Program-made: the position numbers and the translations under genes
The notes under the pieces: model-generated
Told to the model about the DNA's origin: nothing
Databases searched by the model: none
The model's input: the letters and a program-made list of their open reading frames with translations, nothing else
Assembly (NCBI RefSeq): GCF_001540865.1
Contig: NC_033622.1
Coordinates: 344,220-408,219 of the forward strand
Reading direction: 5' to 3'
Source: Ananas comosus
Taxonomy: Eukaryota > Streptophyta > Magnoliopsida > Poales > Bromeliaceae
DNA length: 64,000 nt
Shown: positions 1 to 12,361 of the stretch, piece by piece
Numbering within the stretch: the stretch's first letter is position 1
Layout of the letters: each line of letters begins with the position of its first letter

Positions 1-1200
1 GGAATTGCAAAAGAAATAAAGTAATATTTCCTATGGATGGTTATGATTAATTTGTTAAAAATATCTCAAATAAAAACGAACGGTTATGATAAATCTATTA
101 AAACTCTACTATATATATAAATTATTCCCAACAAATAAAAACGAACGGTTATGATAAATCTATTAAAAGTTCAAATTCTTTCCTCTGTAGTCTCAATTGA
201 GAGGAGGAATAATTGAACTATCATCAAAGAGCACGCTTCACTAGAGAACAAAAAATTAGCCAAAATACTAATATCAAAACAGAGAAATTAAAGAATACTA
301 TGATAATAGAATCTGAAAAATGCGAATGGAAAACTGTTCACCAAACAAGAGCTTAAAACAAAAAAAAGCTCAAAACCAGTCAGTAGGCCTAACAAACCTA
401 ATCAAACATTATAAGAAAAAAGATATCTTTTTTACTTCAGAAACCACAAGATCTATAGCCAACCAACTCCACAAAAACCAATGTTTAAATCAAACAAAAA
501 GCACCACCAGATCCAAAAGACCCTCTTGGATCTCTCCACCTTCAGAGATGGTGCTCTGGATCTGGGCACACTTGACGACACATTTCATCGATAAAAGTCC
601 ACTAAATTGTACAACAAATTCTTGGCAACAATATTACTTAATAATAATGAGACAGAATTACCTTGGTATCTATACTAACTGGATGTTGCACAATATAAAA
701 CTTCTTATTTTCTTAACTGCATTGAAATGCTTTTTGTGAATTATAAACCAAAAAGTTAAACTTTTCAAATACTAGAAAAGTCAACTGAATCAAATGTAAC
801 CCACCCAGTAGAAATCAACAAATACATTCTTAAACAATTCAGAACCACACAAGAATGGTAGCAAGTGAGACCCTGCATAGATTGGCCCTAAATTTCAAAT
901 CATTACTAAGAGGAACATATCAGAGTTAAGCCAGTAACATGAGCTTGTATCCACATGCTTTATTTTCTTAGCAAAGATAACCCCAATGCCAACTAAGATC
1001 AACCAATGCAGCTAAAACAGAAAGTGCAAAAGAATTTTAACAGCACCTCTGCTCAAATCCAAAACAAGCTGCTCTCTTGGGCCCCAATCTGACTTCTTTA
1101 CTAAAGACTAAACTGTCAAAAACAGATGAAACATACATCTCCAAAAAAGAAACTAAAGAAAACTATAGCGATAATAGAAACTATTTAGGAATTACTTACT
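1..1200. other. AT-rich flank; 3' UTR of copy 1 plus short direct repeat
   Basis: I see no convincing coding region here. A 37-bp direct repeat occupies 67-103 and 132-168. On the minus strand, about 585-700 resembles the sequence at 9,225-9,330 downstream of the second cystatin-like gene, which suggests it is the 3' untranslated region of the minus-strand gene at 1,452. The 139-codon open frame at 320-739 on the plus strand has biased, low-complexity composition and no recognisable domain, so I did not call it. Confidence 0.5.
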
Positions 1201-2592
1201 AAAGAAATTTTATAGATCGATGAGTAAGAGTTACGCAAGCACTGGCAGTTTACAAAATTAAATAATATCTATTTCTCGCAACTATAAAGGATAGCAAATT
1301 GGTTGAACAACTAAAATCAGCACATCACTGTATTTCAACTGTCTTCAAGACAACTACCAATCAGAAATCCATATAAGCGGTATAAGTATATAAAAGTGGC
1401 AACATATTTACCCAAGCCTTTTTACACTATAAATAATAAGAAATCTACCTTTTACGAACTAGCAGTGGACTTAAGCCTGCAGAAGTCAACAATGATACTA
1501 TCATCTATCCCAAGAAATGTTATAGCTTGGAACATTTTGGGTTCGGCTTCACCATCTGCTGCTCGAAAAGTAAGACGATACTCCAATCCCGATGCAATAA
1601 TGCAAGTTATCTTCTCTAACTTCAAAAACTCATAGCTCGTATTCTGCATTAAAAAAGAAATTCCGAAAGAAATTATAACAAAAAAGAGAAAAAAGATAAA
1701 AAGAAAGAATAAAAAGGAAAATAGATAAGGCACTATAAATATACATTCTCACTGTTAAAACGTTCAATAGCTGCTTTTGCACATTTGATGATGGGCTCGG
1801 AATCATAACCGTCTACCCCTCTAAGACCAAGCTCCAAATCGCTCGTAAACGGATCAACGTCAAATCCCTATAAAACATACTTACAATTAGTATGGAAAAA
1901 GATTTCAAACCTTAATTCTCAAAAGGATGTTGATAAATATTAAATTACCTCGCTTTCCTCAATTTGTTTATAATATCTAGCCCATTCTTCGCGGGTCCTT
2001 CTGCGCTCACCATTTGGCCAGACGTAATCGTCATCCTCTCCCGACGAATACTCATAATCCACAATATTCTTTTTCTTCTTATTCTTTTCCTCTAATTCTT
2101 CATATTTTCCACACCGATTCTTTTCCCCTACTTCACATTTTCCACGCCTACAGGTCTCCTCCTCCTCTTTCTTCTCCTCATGCAGTTTCATCATTTTTTG
2201 CGGTGATTCTTCAAGTATCACCTGCTCAGCATTTTTCCTACATAAAGGAATTAAACATATTAATATATATTAATCTTTTTGTATTTTACACATTTTACTA
2301 AAGACTGTTTGTGCAAAAAGTAAAAGTAGAAGCACAAGCGAGACTAAAGAGTTCCTTATGCTTGATACTTGATAAACGTGTGGTAACGGTGCTACATAAA
2401 GACCTTCTACAGGAATTAACCAGCACATCTAACACAACTAGGCTGCAGTTTTTCTAAGCTCCATTGAAAACATATAATAAATCCAGATTGTTGTTGTTGT
2501 TGTGTGTGTGTGTGTCATTTGACATAACATGACACAACTAGGCTGGATATGTTATGCAGGTTTTTGTATTGTGTATATGTGCTGTAAAGTAT
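1201..2592 (-). repeat. Left arm of ~1.39-kb inverted duplication
   Basis: Read on the minus strand, this segment matches 13,751-15,145 on the plus strand almost base for base. The match includes both introns of the cystatin-like gene, a (TG)n/(GTT)n microsatellite near 2,490-2,515 and non-coding flanks. The arms are about 11 kb apart. Differences are scattered substitutions, so the duplication looks recent. Outside the arms the sequences differ: the left copy keeps a first exon and 3' UTR, while the right copy is flanked by protease-array sequence. Confidence 0.9.
1452..2237 (-). CDS. Cystatin/monellin-fold protein, copy 1 (exons 2-4)
   Basis: Three exons on the minus strand: 2237-1949, 1867-1745 and 1643-1452, all with GT-AG borders and matching phase. 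The N-terminal part is acidic and lysine-rich. It is followed by a conserved RRRTREEWARYYKQIEESE helix, the GFDVDPF motif, and a domain whose order resembles cystatins: an alpha helix with AKAAIERFN, then strands around CIIASG, YRLTF and FQAITFLG. The classical cystatin Q-x-V-x-G loop is replaced by CIIASG. Translation from the internal ATG at 2194 would give about 186 residues. The original first exon, at 4,496-5,884, is split by a transposon. Plant families of this type are annotated as cystatin/monellin superfamily. Protease inhibition is not shown by the sequence. Confidence 0.7.
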
Positions 2593-4495
2593 AATCTACT
2601 TTGTATAACTGAAACAACACTTTTATTGTAAAATGACTAAACAAATAACATGTGACCTGTTCACGCTGTTCCTATCTGCCTTTATTTACTAACAACTATC
2701 CAGGGCATTATGATGAAATTTATGATTAAAATCTGAATTCTCCAATTCTTCACAATCTCTTTTTTGCACAATTTTGATTGGCTTCACAAAAATTGGCAGA
2801 GACATTAGTGCACTCTATCCTCGAGCCGTGTGAAGATGCTGATTTCACATTTCCAGTGAATTTTAACCTCGGAGAGCATACTATGTAGACTTGTTGTCAT
2901 CCTTACCTCGAGGATTTCTTAGAGTGGGTCACTAACCTATTCGAGACAATTATTTTCACAGCTAGTCAGAGCATCAATGAAGAGCAGCTTCTTAACATTC
3001 TTGATCCGGAAAGAAAATTATTCTGCCACCATGTCCTACATCTCTTGGAGGGCAACTACTTCAAGGACCTATCAATTCTTGGTTGTGACTGACTCGTGTT
3101 ACAGCGTTGTTGATAATTCCTCTCAGGTTTTCATTTTTTTTACATCGCCTAGCCTAATTTTGCAAGACTCTTTTTTTGCAGCCCTGTTTTTCATTCATTC
3201 TTTTTTAAATTTTTGGGTTGGCTTTTACTTCACTTGCTTCTACAATAATGCTGCTCTAAGTTTTTCTTTTTCTATTCTTCTTTAGGGGTGTTTGAGGCCG
3301 TTTTACCTCGCTTCAGTTAATTTAGAGGGAAGAGCAGAATAATTTGCTATATGTTGCCAATTCCAGATTAAAAACTGTAACCAAACACAGTAGCTGCTCA
3401 AAGTTTAGCGTAATTTCAGATATGATTTCTATGCTGACTTACATAGAGGTGTGGAATTACCACACCAAGTAATCTTGTGGACTAGTAGCTATACAAGAGT
3501 AAGGCTAATCGATGCATAAATATTCACTACTTGATGCATTAAACACAGTTGTAACATTCTACTTATCTCTTAATGCAAAATGTAGTAATTAAGATTTTCT
3601 TTACTTGATTTCAATTAACGTTCTGCTTAGCTCTTAATGCACTAAACTTGCTCGTAATCTTACTGTTGAAACAATAGTTGATCCACTTGCTTACTATTGC
3701 ATTTTTGTTTTGTAGGTCCTTCTAGGTTGAGGAAATACTCGAGTGCCCAGATTGAAATTTTAGGCTTTTGGAAGTTAACTGGGATTTTTTTTTTTTTTGG
3801 GGTTAAACTATAGGAATTTAGTGCCATCTAGAACAGATTTATTAAACTAATATTTTGTAATAGAATTTTTGATTATTAAGGTTGTATATGAAAGCGAAGC
3901 AGTATTTGTCATAAAAATTTTATAAACAAGCTTTGATGATAAACGCATTTTCTATATTAAATTTTATTATTCATTAGCTATGGATGAGGCATTTTGACTA
4001 TTGTCAAAATAGTAGCAATAATTAATACTTTATTATCCTTTGATTTATATGTTTTGACAATTGTAAATTTGTAATTATCTACAATATATCTGCCTTACCA
4101 AACACTAGTAGATGCAGCTAGACCCAGATATAGTGGCATTGTAACAAATGGCGATTATAATCGATAGCAACGCAGAGAATAATCGCCGCTAAAGATTAAT
4201 TTGCTCGCAGCGAAAAATATATATAGTCCTACTCTAAAAGTCTAAATTAGATTCTGAGATTTTACATGATTTTACTTTAAATACATATTTATTATTTCAT
4301 TAAGAAACAGATTCAAAAAACAAATTAATCTCTAAAACACAATATTAACAGTACCAGTAATAACATTAAAAAAAAAAAAAAATCAACAGGTTTGGTTTCC
4401 GGTTGTGCTCTGTTTAACATCGATCCTAATCATACATATTGCAACTGAAACAAATTTGTATACGTATAGAATATAGCAAATATAAACGTGTATAC
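2238..4495 (-). other. Intron 1 of copy 1
   Basis: AT-rich sequence lying between the disrupted first exon (donor GTATAC after 4496) and exon 2 (acceptor before 2237). It contains poly-A tracts near 3,787 and 4,370 and a pyrimidine-rich open stretch at 2,977-3,285 with no recognised domain. No other gene is seen. Confidence 0.55.
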
Positions 4496-5884
4496 CTTCT
4501 CCAGCTGAAGACGGTCCTCAGGACCATAGTTAGTTAATTCGGATTCGGCAAAAATTCGGTATGGGTATAATTCGGATAAAATTCGTCTTCTAATTTTTAA
4601 ATTCGTTGAAAAAAAACGGCTAGAAAACGGATTCGCCAATTATTCGGATACGTGATTTATACGGATATTATTCGTTCACCAATTAAAAATTCGGGATCAA
4701 AAATTCGGCTATTAAATTAAATTTTTTTCCTCTCAAGATTTATGCTATTAGCATAAATACTCATATTTTTTAAGAATATAAGAATAAAAAGCTACAAAAT
4801 TAAACTAATTAAGTAAAAAAATAGTAAACTATATTATGCCTCAAAATAAAGAAATAATTAAGCAAATAAGAGATCAAGATAGTCCATATTTAAATGTAAA
4901 AGCTTCCAACTTTTGCTTTGAAGAATGAAAACTCAAATAGTACCTGGTCCCAAAGTTATGTTTCAAAAATTAAGTAGAAACCCCAGTGAGTCAATGGTCC
5001 ATGAAAGACCACAACAAAATTTTCCTTTTGCAAGAGTCGACAAAGATCATGAAATTGATTAGGTATAATACAAGAGTTCCTGGTCCCAAAGTTAATTAAG
5101 ATTATTTATTTAGCACTATGTTTGGGTCTTCTTTGTGCATAACAGAGAATGGACACATTCAATTAAGCACTCAGCCACTTGTGTATAAAACAAGTATCCA
5201 TCAGATGACTAAAACCTTCCAACTTTTTCTTTGAAGAATGAAAAAAACTCAAATCGTACCTACCTGGGTTTGTAAAGAACCACCCGGTTACTGATCTATC
5301 GTCGGATAGCGGAAGCGGAAGCGGAAGAGGAAGAGGCGACGAGGAGGGTTTCGATTTCTGAAGAGTGAAGAACCCGATCTTCGATCTTCGATTTCTGAAG
5401 AGGAGGGCTTCCGATGGCGTTCGGCGAGCGGCCGGAAGGGAAGAGGGAGACCGCCGCAGGGGTCGATGGCAGGGCCGCACCGCCGCAGGAGTGAGAAGTT
5501 AGGGCAAACCCTTTTTTTGGGAGGGGTGGGGGTGGGAGCGTGGGAGTCGTCGCCTCGTGGGAGGGGGGCGATGGTTTTCAGAAATCCTTTCTTTTCTTTT
5601 TTCTTTTTTTTTTTTTTTTTTTGGGGCGACAGGTTCTTTTTCCTGTTTTGGGCCACCGCGAGGCCCACAAGTCCGCTCACAGTCGCAAGCAAGAGGGCCG
5701 TTTTTCTGGGCCGAATTATTCGCGAATTCCGTTTTATTCGCGAATAATTATTTTTGCTCAAAAAAACCGCGAATTATTTCGAATTTTTGGCAAAAATTCG
5801 AAAACGGGTGTTTAATTCGGCATTTCAAAAATTCGCAAATAATTCGCGAATAATTCGCGAATTAACTATGCTCAGGACGTCCAT
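4496..5884 (-). pseudogene. First exon of copy 1, split by a transposon
   Basis: On the minus strand an ATG at 5884 opens a short exon. It is broken at 5871, and after the inserted element it resumes at 4516 and runs to a GTATAC donor after 4496. Ignoring the insertion and one copy of the duplicated 8 bp, this exon ends in phase with exon 2 and would encode about twelve residues ending S-W-R-R. The matching stretch in copy 2 (7,161-7,194) reads SWRR in the same phase, which supports the exon. The insertion falls after codon 4 and should abolish normal translation from this ATG. Confidence 0.7.
4525..5870. mobile_element. Non-autonomous hAT-like element, 8-bp TSD
   Basis: The element begins CATAGTTAGTTAATTCGG and ends in the inverted complement (…CGAATTAACTATG). 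It is flanked by a perfect 8-bp direct repeat, CTCAGGAC, at 4517-4524 and 5871-5878. An 8-bp duplication with CA..G termini is typical of the hAT superfamily. The subterminal regions are rich in AATTCG-type repeats on both sides. The interior has a GC-rich block at 5,280-5,560 with GGAAGC/GGAAGA hexamer repeats, possibly captured gene sequence, and a poly-T/poly-G tract near 5,600-5,625. No transposase frame is present, so it would need a helper in trans. Confidence 0.85.
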
Positions 5885-6190
5885 GACGACAGAAGGACGG
5901 CGGACGGCGAACGGCGGACAGCAGACGGCGGGCCGCCGACAGCGGATGGCGGAGCGCAGCCGGCGGCAGATGGCGGAGCGCGGCCGGCGGACCGGGGCCG
6001 GCGGATGGCTGCCGGCGGCGCAGAGGGAGAAGGGAGTAGTCTTGGCGCCTCGCCGGCGATGAGAGAGAGAGAGAGAGGCGAGGAAGAGGTGGTTTTTGCG
6101 AAGCGATCGATGAAGGTCGGTGCAAGCTTGGTTTCGTCTCGTCTCGTCTCCGTTGCGTGGGTCGTACGTGCGCCGCGGTCGAATTATATT
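5885..6190 (-). promoter_or_regulatory. GC-rich 5' UTR/promoter of copy 1
   Basis: Very GC-rich block upstream of the copy 1 ATG on the minus strand, built from imperfect CGGCGGA/CCGCCGTC repeats and a short (GA)n run at 6,061-6,076. A shorter version of the same CCGCCGTCTGCCGTCCGCCGTC stretch lies just upstream of the first exon of copy 2, near 7,120-7,150. This shows the two genes share a promoter-proximal ancestor. The open frames across it are low-complexity and are not called. Confidence 0.55.
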
Positions 6191-6534
6191 TAAATATTAT
6201 AGTAAATTTAAATCCATATTAGAGAAAAATGGATTCAGATACGTGTGGGAAATCAAACAAATACGAATATGAATCAGGTTTTTACGAATATATATTTAAT
6301 ACTTCTAAATTTATTTAGAAAAGAAAAAAAATTAAAATAATGTTAAATATGTGGATATGTATAATAGCAAAGCAGTTTTCGATTCGCATTAGGATAATCC
6401 GAATTCAAATTTGAAGAAAAATAGTAAAACTGAATTTGCCCCCCGAAAAAAAAAATTTCTAACTCAAAATCTAAATATGAATACAAATAGGATAGTAAAA
6501 TCCTAATACATATCGGATAAACAAATAAAAAATA

Positions 6535-6888
6535 CTTCAAATACTACTCCTGTGATTTTATATTTTCTTACTTTAGTACCATATAGTTTAAAGCGTATCA
6601 CTTTTATACTCTACAATTTTATTTTTCTCTTTTTATTATTCCTTCCGTTAATTTTTTTTTTGTTAAACCAGTGGCAAAGTTAAAACTAAAGAGTACTAAA
6701 ATAAATATTCGGTAAACTATAGACGGATTATCTGAAATTTTTTGTATATGATTTAACGAAAAGTTAACGGAATCACTGGCGAAAAGAAAAAAATAAATTA
6801 TAAGATATTAAATTGATAAACCTTATAGGATACTAAAGTGAAAAAAATATGAAATTACATGATGGTATTTGTAGTTTACCTAAAAAAA
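6535..6888. mobile_element. Foldback MITE, family A (copy 1)
   Basis: Degenerate member of the family also found at 29,043-29,508 and 56,264-56,613. The ends are inverted versions of each other: CTTCAAATAC…TTACTTTAGTACCATATAG on the left and TAGGATACTAAAGTG…GGTATTTGTAG on the right. The target duplication is not clear here, unlike in the other two copies. It is followed by a (TA)n run at 6,895-6,916. Confidence 0.6.
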
Positions 6889-7074
6889 ACGCAATATATA
6901 TATATATATATATATTGTAAAAAGGTGAAAGGTGGGTTTCCAAATTAGGAGATACACCTCAACGGCGCTGTGATTCCACCGTACTCTGTGGTTTTGGCTC
7001 TTGCGCACGAACGAGACCGCAAGTTATCGATTCCCTTTTTTTTTGCAAACCGTCTCTCTCTGTGATCGCCGGCA

Positions 7075-7194
7075 AGACACCCCGCGATCTTCTCTTCCTT
7101 CTCCCTCCCCGCCGCCGGCAGTCAGCCGCCGTCTGCCGTCCGCCGTCCTTCTCTCGTCACTGACGTCTTGAGGGTAAATATTCAGTTGGCGAAG
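7075..7194 (+). other. Non-coding first exon of copy 2
   Basis: GC-rich stretch homologous to the 5' UTR and first exon of copy 1, ending at a GTATAT donor after 7194. Aligned with copy 1, the start codon has become ACT and one base is inserted before the ATATTC…SWRR segment. Translation therefore probably starts in exon 2. The opposite-strand open frame over this exon is a shadow. Confidence 0.55.
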
Positions 7195-8229
7195 GTATAT
7201 ACATACATATACATGAGTTATATTGTATACAAATATGCAATGTTCTACCGATTGTTCGGGGTGCAAGTGGCAAAGAGTTTGATGGTTGGTATCCGGCGTC
7301 CTAAAAATTTGAATCCTAATTAGTTCACATTTTCAGCTAAATTTATTTTTTAAATAAATTAAACGAAATAGATAGCATGCTATCTTTCTCTCAAAAAAAA
7401 AAAAAAAAAAAATCTAGAAGTATATAAATTTCAGTGGCAATAACTAATAACTAATTAGGATGCTAAATAGAATCGATAATCAAACCTGTTGAATTATTTG
7501 AGTTTGAATTGATTAGGATTTCGTAATTTACTTTTAATTTGTTTTAGAGATTTGCTTTAGAATTCAGTCTAGGATTATGTTTTGAAAACTATAAATAAAT
7601 TATATCGCTTGTAACTTAGGGGAGAGAATTCTTGAGGATTAAAAATTGGTTTATGAATTTCAGTCACCGGTCATGTTCTTTCTTTTTTTTTTTCTTTCGC
7701 CGTGTATGCGGGGGAAATTCTTCTTCAAGTTCTATTCTTTCTTTTCTTTCTCACCTTTCCTTTATATTCTTTATTTTCCTCTTATTCTTCTTCTCTAATT
7801 TTTAGAAAATCTTTACAAAATTTTCTATATTTTCATTAAATTTGCTTTGATTTTTAGTTATTTCTCTAATTCTTTGAATAATAAAAAGTATTTAGAATAC
7901 TCTGAAAGGGAAAGTATATAAAATTCTGCTGTGGTGCTATATTATTTTACTTTATCATTGCCAAAAATGACGATTAGGATGGTAATTAGTAGAAGAAATT
8001 AATTTTTTCCTGTTAGACATGATTAAAGAAAATGTTATATCATTTCATCGCTCCATAGGCAGATACTTTTATATATTTGTAATTTATAATAAAAAAAGGT
8101 AACATGAATTTTTCTTTGAATGAGAATTCAGTTTTATGTATTGTCATTAGTTTTGATAGAAATTAGTTTAAAATTTCTCATATATTGAAATGTTTAATTT
8201 TGTTATGCAGGCAGAACGCAGAAAAGATT

Positions 8230-8865
8230 ATGGAGAAGAAGAACGAAGAGGATGATGGCGATACATCAGGAGAGTATACATCTGAAGATGATGGTTATGT
8301 TTGGCCAGACGGTACGCGTAGAAGAACCCGCGAAGAATGGGCTAGGTATCATAAACAAGTGGAGGAAAGCGAGGTATTTAATACTTATCGTCATCTTTTC
8401 GAGTATCAAAGCTTCGAAATCTTTTTACTAATTGTAATATATGTGTCTTATAGGGATTTGATGTTGACCTGTTTCCGGGTACAAGCGAGCATGGCTTTAC
8501 AGCACTGACGAATTTTGACGATGATGATATCATCGAATGTACCAAAGCGGCGATCGAGCACTTTAATAAGGAAAATGTATGATCATATTGTCTTGTTTCT
8601 TTTTTTTCTTGTTTTTCCTATTTTTTCTTTTTTTTTCCCTGATAGAATTGTTTTTGCAATTTTCTTTGTAATTTAGGATGCGAGTTTCAGGTTTGTGAAG
8701 ATAGAGAAGACTACTTGTCTCGTTGTGGCAGGATCTTGGTATTATATAACGTTTCAAGCTATTGATGGTGAAGCCAACCTGAAAACATTCCAAGCTATAA
8801 CATTTTATGGACTAGACCATAGTATTAAAGTTGATCTCTGCAGGCTTAAACCAGGTGCAACTTAG
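8230..8865 (+). CDS. Cystatin/monellin-fold protein, copy 2
   Basis: Exons 8230-8373, 8454-8576 and 8677-8865 give 151 residues with GT-AG introns and consistent phase. Exon 2 really begins at 8211 after TTATGCAG; 8230 is the first ATG in it. The order is an acidic N-terminus, a YVWPDG-RRRTREEWARY segment, GFDVDLFPG, a helix with TKAAIEHFN, then strands containing CLVVAG, WYYITFQAIDGE and FQAITFYG, ending CRLKPGAT. CLVVAG sits where cystatins carry Q-x-V-x-G and is closer to it than the CIIASG of copies 1 and 3. This copy has no lesion and is the most diverged of the three. No signal peptide is visible, so it is probably intracellular. I infer the fold by family resemblance only; the molecular role is unknown. 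Confidence 0.75.
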
Positions 8866-9330
8866 TGAAAGGTATATTTCTAGTTATTTGTTTGTGTACT
8901 TTTGTGTTAATTGTGTGTATGTAATACTATTTGGCTTGCTTCTGAAGTATGGTGTCATCAGTGGTCGATTATAGTTTAGGTATAATTCAAATCAGGTATA
9001 ACAGTCCGATTATAGTTTAGGTATAAAGTTCTTTCTGTGCGGTTACAAAGTTCCATTTATTTATTCATTGTAACTTAAAATGATGAGCTTCAACTTATTT
9101 CATTTCTGTTACATCATTGTTGTTCCTTAATTCACATAACTGCTGCCTAAAAATAATCTTTCCCTCCTGTTTTTCTATGTCCACAGGGATGCTTAATCCG
9201 TCAATTTTTGCTTCTCTCAGGATGTACCTCATGCAACACCAGGAGTTAGATACCAAAGTAACTATATATCATAATAATTAAGTATTATTGTTGGCGAGAA
9301 TTTACTTTATGCAGTTAGTGGACTTTTATG
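8866..9330 (+). other. Probable 3' UTR of copy 2, containing an intron
   Basis: A GTATAT donor lies six bases after the stop and a TCCACAG acceptor at about 9,187. The downstream block from about 9,225 resembles 585-700 on the minus strand, downstream of copy 1, so both genes seem to share a spliced 3' UTR. Confidence 0.4.
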
Positions 9331-11996
9331 TGTTGTAGTTTGCATTGTTTATTCCTGTCGCTGCACTTGCAAGTTCTTGATTTGAGATTTGGGGCAAACC
9401 TCTGTTATAGGTTGCTTATGATGGCTTTATTGTACAGAATGTTTTTAAGGTTAAAATCTCAATTTGACTTTTTCATTACAGAATTCCAGTAATCTGTATA
9501 AGAACGAGTATTGGAGTTCCAGTAATTGGTGTAAGATCAGCTTGCTGATTCTCAGTAGACTAGTGCTCAAGTTTCACTTTGGTCATCCTCAACTTAAGTT
9601 TAACATTAAAAAACTTAAAAATCTCTAATTGCCCTTGTTTTTCTAGCCCTTTTTTCTTATTTATTTATCCATACATTCGGTGCAATTCTACTATCATTAA
9701 TTCACCATTATCTATTCGTACTTTTCGTCCATTCTTATATATAAATTTAAAATTTAAAACTGTGGATCCAAAATATTACTTAACTGTAAATTTTAATTAT
9801 AAGTTATATTTTTATTTTTGAGTCTATTTTGGCTATTAGTGCAACTTGAATTATGCATTTGAATTGTAATTCAATTTGTATGTTTTGAATTCAATTATGA
9901 ATCAATTTTTGAATTAAAATGTAAACTTACCTTTTAAGTTTGATTATGAATTAAACTTAGATTTATGGATTCGAATTTTTATCTGTATACATAAGCCATT
10001 TTTTATTCAAGTTCAGTATTAAATTCAAAATTTAGTTTGATTTTGGATTGGTTTAATTACACTAATGATTCCATCCTTTTACCTGATTTTTTTTTTTTTT
10101 TTGGTCCAACAACCTTTAAATTTCTGCTATGAGGTTCCTAACCTTTATTATTTGTTTCGATTAAATTTTACAACTAAAATCTCCATTAAATCTAGCAAAA
10201 ATTGCCACTCCACCACATGTTAGCATCAAATATTCTCACATAACAATTTAAAGATAATGAAGAAATTAATTAAAACAAATAATAAAGTTAGGAGATAATT
10301 GAAAAATTAAAGACTAGACTAAGCAAATTATTATTATTGAACGTATCGTAAGATTTTAAAATATAAAATAAGATTTGGGCCTCGAAATAAAAATAAGATT
10401 TTATATTTGACATAAAAAATAACAAAATATATAAAATTAATAAAAATATAGTTGAAAATAACATAATAAAAATTTTTAAATATGTCCTTTCTGTTAAAAT
10501 TCGTTAGAAAATTTTAATTAACCATAAATTAAATATTTTACCCTAATTAGTTTTCGATATTTTTACTCCTCTTACGTTATATTGTTATGATTTTTGGAGG
10601 GACATATTTGTGATTGAAAATATAAACAACTTTCTAATGATTTTCTAACAATAACAAATCATATGGACCTATTTGAAAACATTAAAACTTTTGTAGGGAC
10701 AACATATAAAAGTTAAATTTTGTAGGAATATATTTATCAATTATCATTCACTATATTTGCAGGAACCTATATAAAATTAACCCATTTATTAATAGTAATG
10801 TAGAGACTAGCGATTAAAAGATAGTTTAGTGATATTTATGAGAAAAAAAAAAAGTATAAGATAGAAAAAGGAAAATAAATTTAAAATACAGTGTAGAGAT
10901 TGATAAAATATAATAATTCATTGATGTTTTTGAAAAAAAAAAAATTAGTACAGTATAAAAAGTGACCTATAAAATATAGTGTTATTTCTTCTCGGGTTAG
11001 CCCATAACTAATTAAAAGGTAATGGAATATATAAGATATAAGATGTTATTATATGTCATGAGTTTTCAATGTGAAACTAAACTAACTTATAATAAAATAT
11101 GCACCAGCTCTCAAGTAAAGCCCATTGGATATTAGGCCACACAAGGTCCCAAGACGGCGGCCCAAGACCAACATGGGTTTAGAATCACTTTGAATAAATA
11201 ATACTAACAAAAAATTGAATTTTAATAGTTGGACCAAAAAATCCCTCCAAATTTTTTTTGCCACCGTTGAGGGGTATTATGTTACTTTTTAAATTTTTAC
11301 TAAATAGGACAAAATAAGAATAAACAAATATGGGGCTTTGCCCGTGCCGTTCGGACTGAAGGGCTGTGTTAGGAAAAATCCGCGCTAGCCCGGCATGACT
11401 TGGATTAGGGGCCAGGCCAATACTCGGCCCGTTTCGCTAGGGTTAATGTTGGCCCACGCTGGCCTACATAACATTCCTATTAAGTTTTTTAATTTAATAT
11501 TGTAAAACACATGTCCAATTTATTAGATTTAAATGTTGCTGCATTTATGGTTGGATTTTAGTGATGTATGCATCATATAGAACTTGCAGGTAATAGTTTT
11601 TAATAGTCCTTTCAAGAATCGTGTATTTATATCTACCTCCAAAGTTCTCAATTAAGTAATTATAGCTAATACAATAAAATAGCTTAATTAATTAATTTCA
11701 TTTAGATAGTTTAATTGCTTCACAAGGTAGCTGATTGAATTCATGGAAATTTCATAAATATCAGTACTTTATATTTTTTTTCTATATTATTGCTTCTAAA
11801 TTAGGTGTAGAGTAAGATTAGCTTAGCCCTTGTTCTATATAGGTTCTCTTTTTTTTTAATACAATTTTTTTTATATGATTAGATGTTTTAGAGAATGAAG
11901 TTTTTTATGTTTGTTATGATTGGTTAACTTGTAGATTGCCTAAATCATATGCGAAACAAGGAGTCAGCACCATGCAAATCTTATATATATATATAT
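9331..11996. other. AT-rich intergenic region with TE debris
   Basis: No gene recognised. The sequence is strongly AT-rich. A GC-rich block at about 11,330-11,470, with CCCGTGCCG and GCCCGGC motifs, looks like the terminal region of a decayed DNA transposon, but I could not find its partner end. Confidence 0.4.
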
Positions 11997-12361
11997 AGAG
12001 TCCGGCTATTATGCTATCGGTAGCACGGAGTGCTCCGTGCTACCAAGTTGTTTTCGATGATGCAGCTTCCAAATCGACGATCGGCTCCGTTAGACTTGAT
12101 CTACACTATTGAAAGTATTTGGAAACTAAATTTCAGATTTTTTCGACATCATTTGACTAGTGATCAAAAGATCTCAAAATTGACAATTTTAATGGCCGAT
12201 GTGGTGTGTTTGTGAGTTTAACGGTGTAAAACAATCTAAATGCGATGAAAATTTTATAGAAAATTCTTTTCACTATTTAGAGTAAGATCAGTATATCTGA
12301 TCTTGAATTTAAATTTTTTATCATCATTTTTNTCCGTGCTACCGATAGTATAGTAGCCTAG

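Noticed and set aside
320..739. 139-residue open frame on the plus strand
   Set aside because: Composition is low-complexity with no domain, and the opposite strand matches the 3' UTR region of a related gene.
2014..2301. Plus-strand frame opposite copy 1, and its counterpart at 14,040-14,327
   Set aside because: Antisense shadow of the Lys/Glu-rich exon, giving a His/Ser/Pro-rich peptide.
5288..5853. Overlapping open frames on both strands inside the hAT-like element
   Set aside because: They arise from GC-rich hexamer repeats and a poly-T/poly-A tract; none resembles a transposase.
5862..6193. Arg/Pro/Ala-rich open frames in the GC block
   Set aside because: Imperfect CGGCGGA repeats stay open in several frames at once; the block fits a 5' UTR/promoter better.
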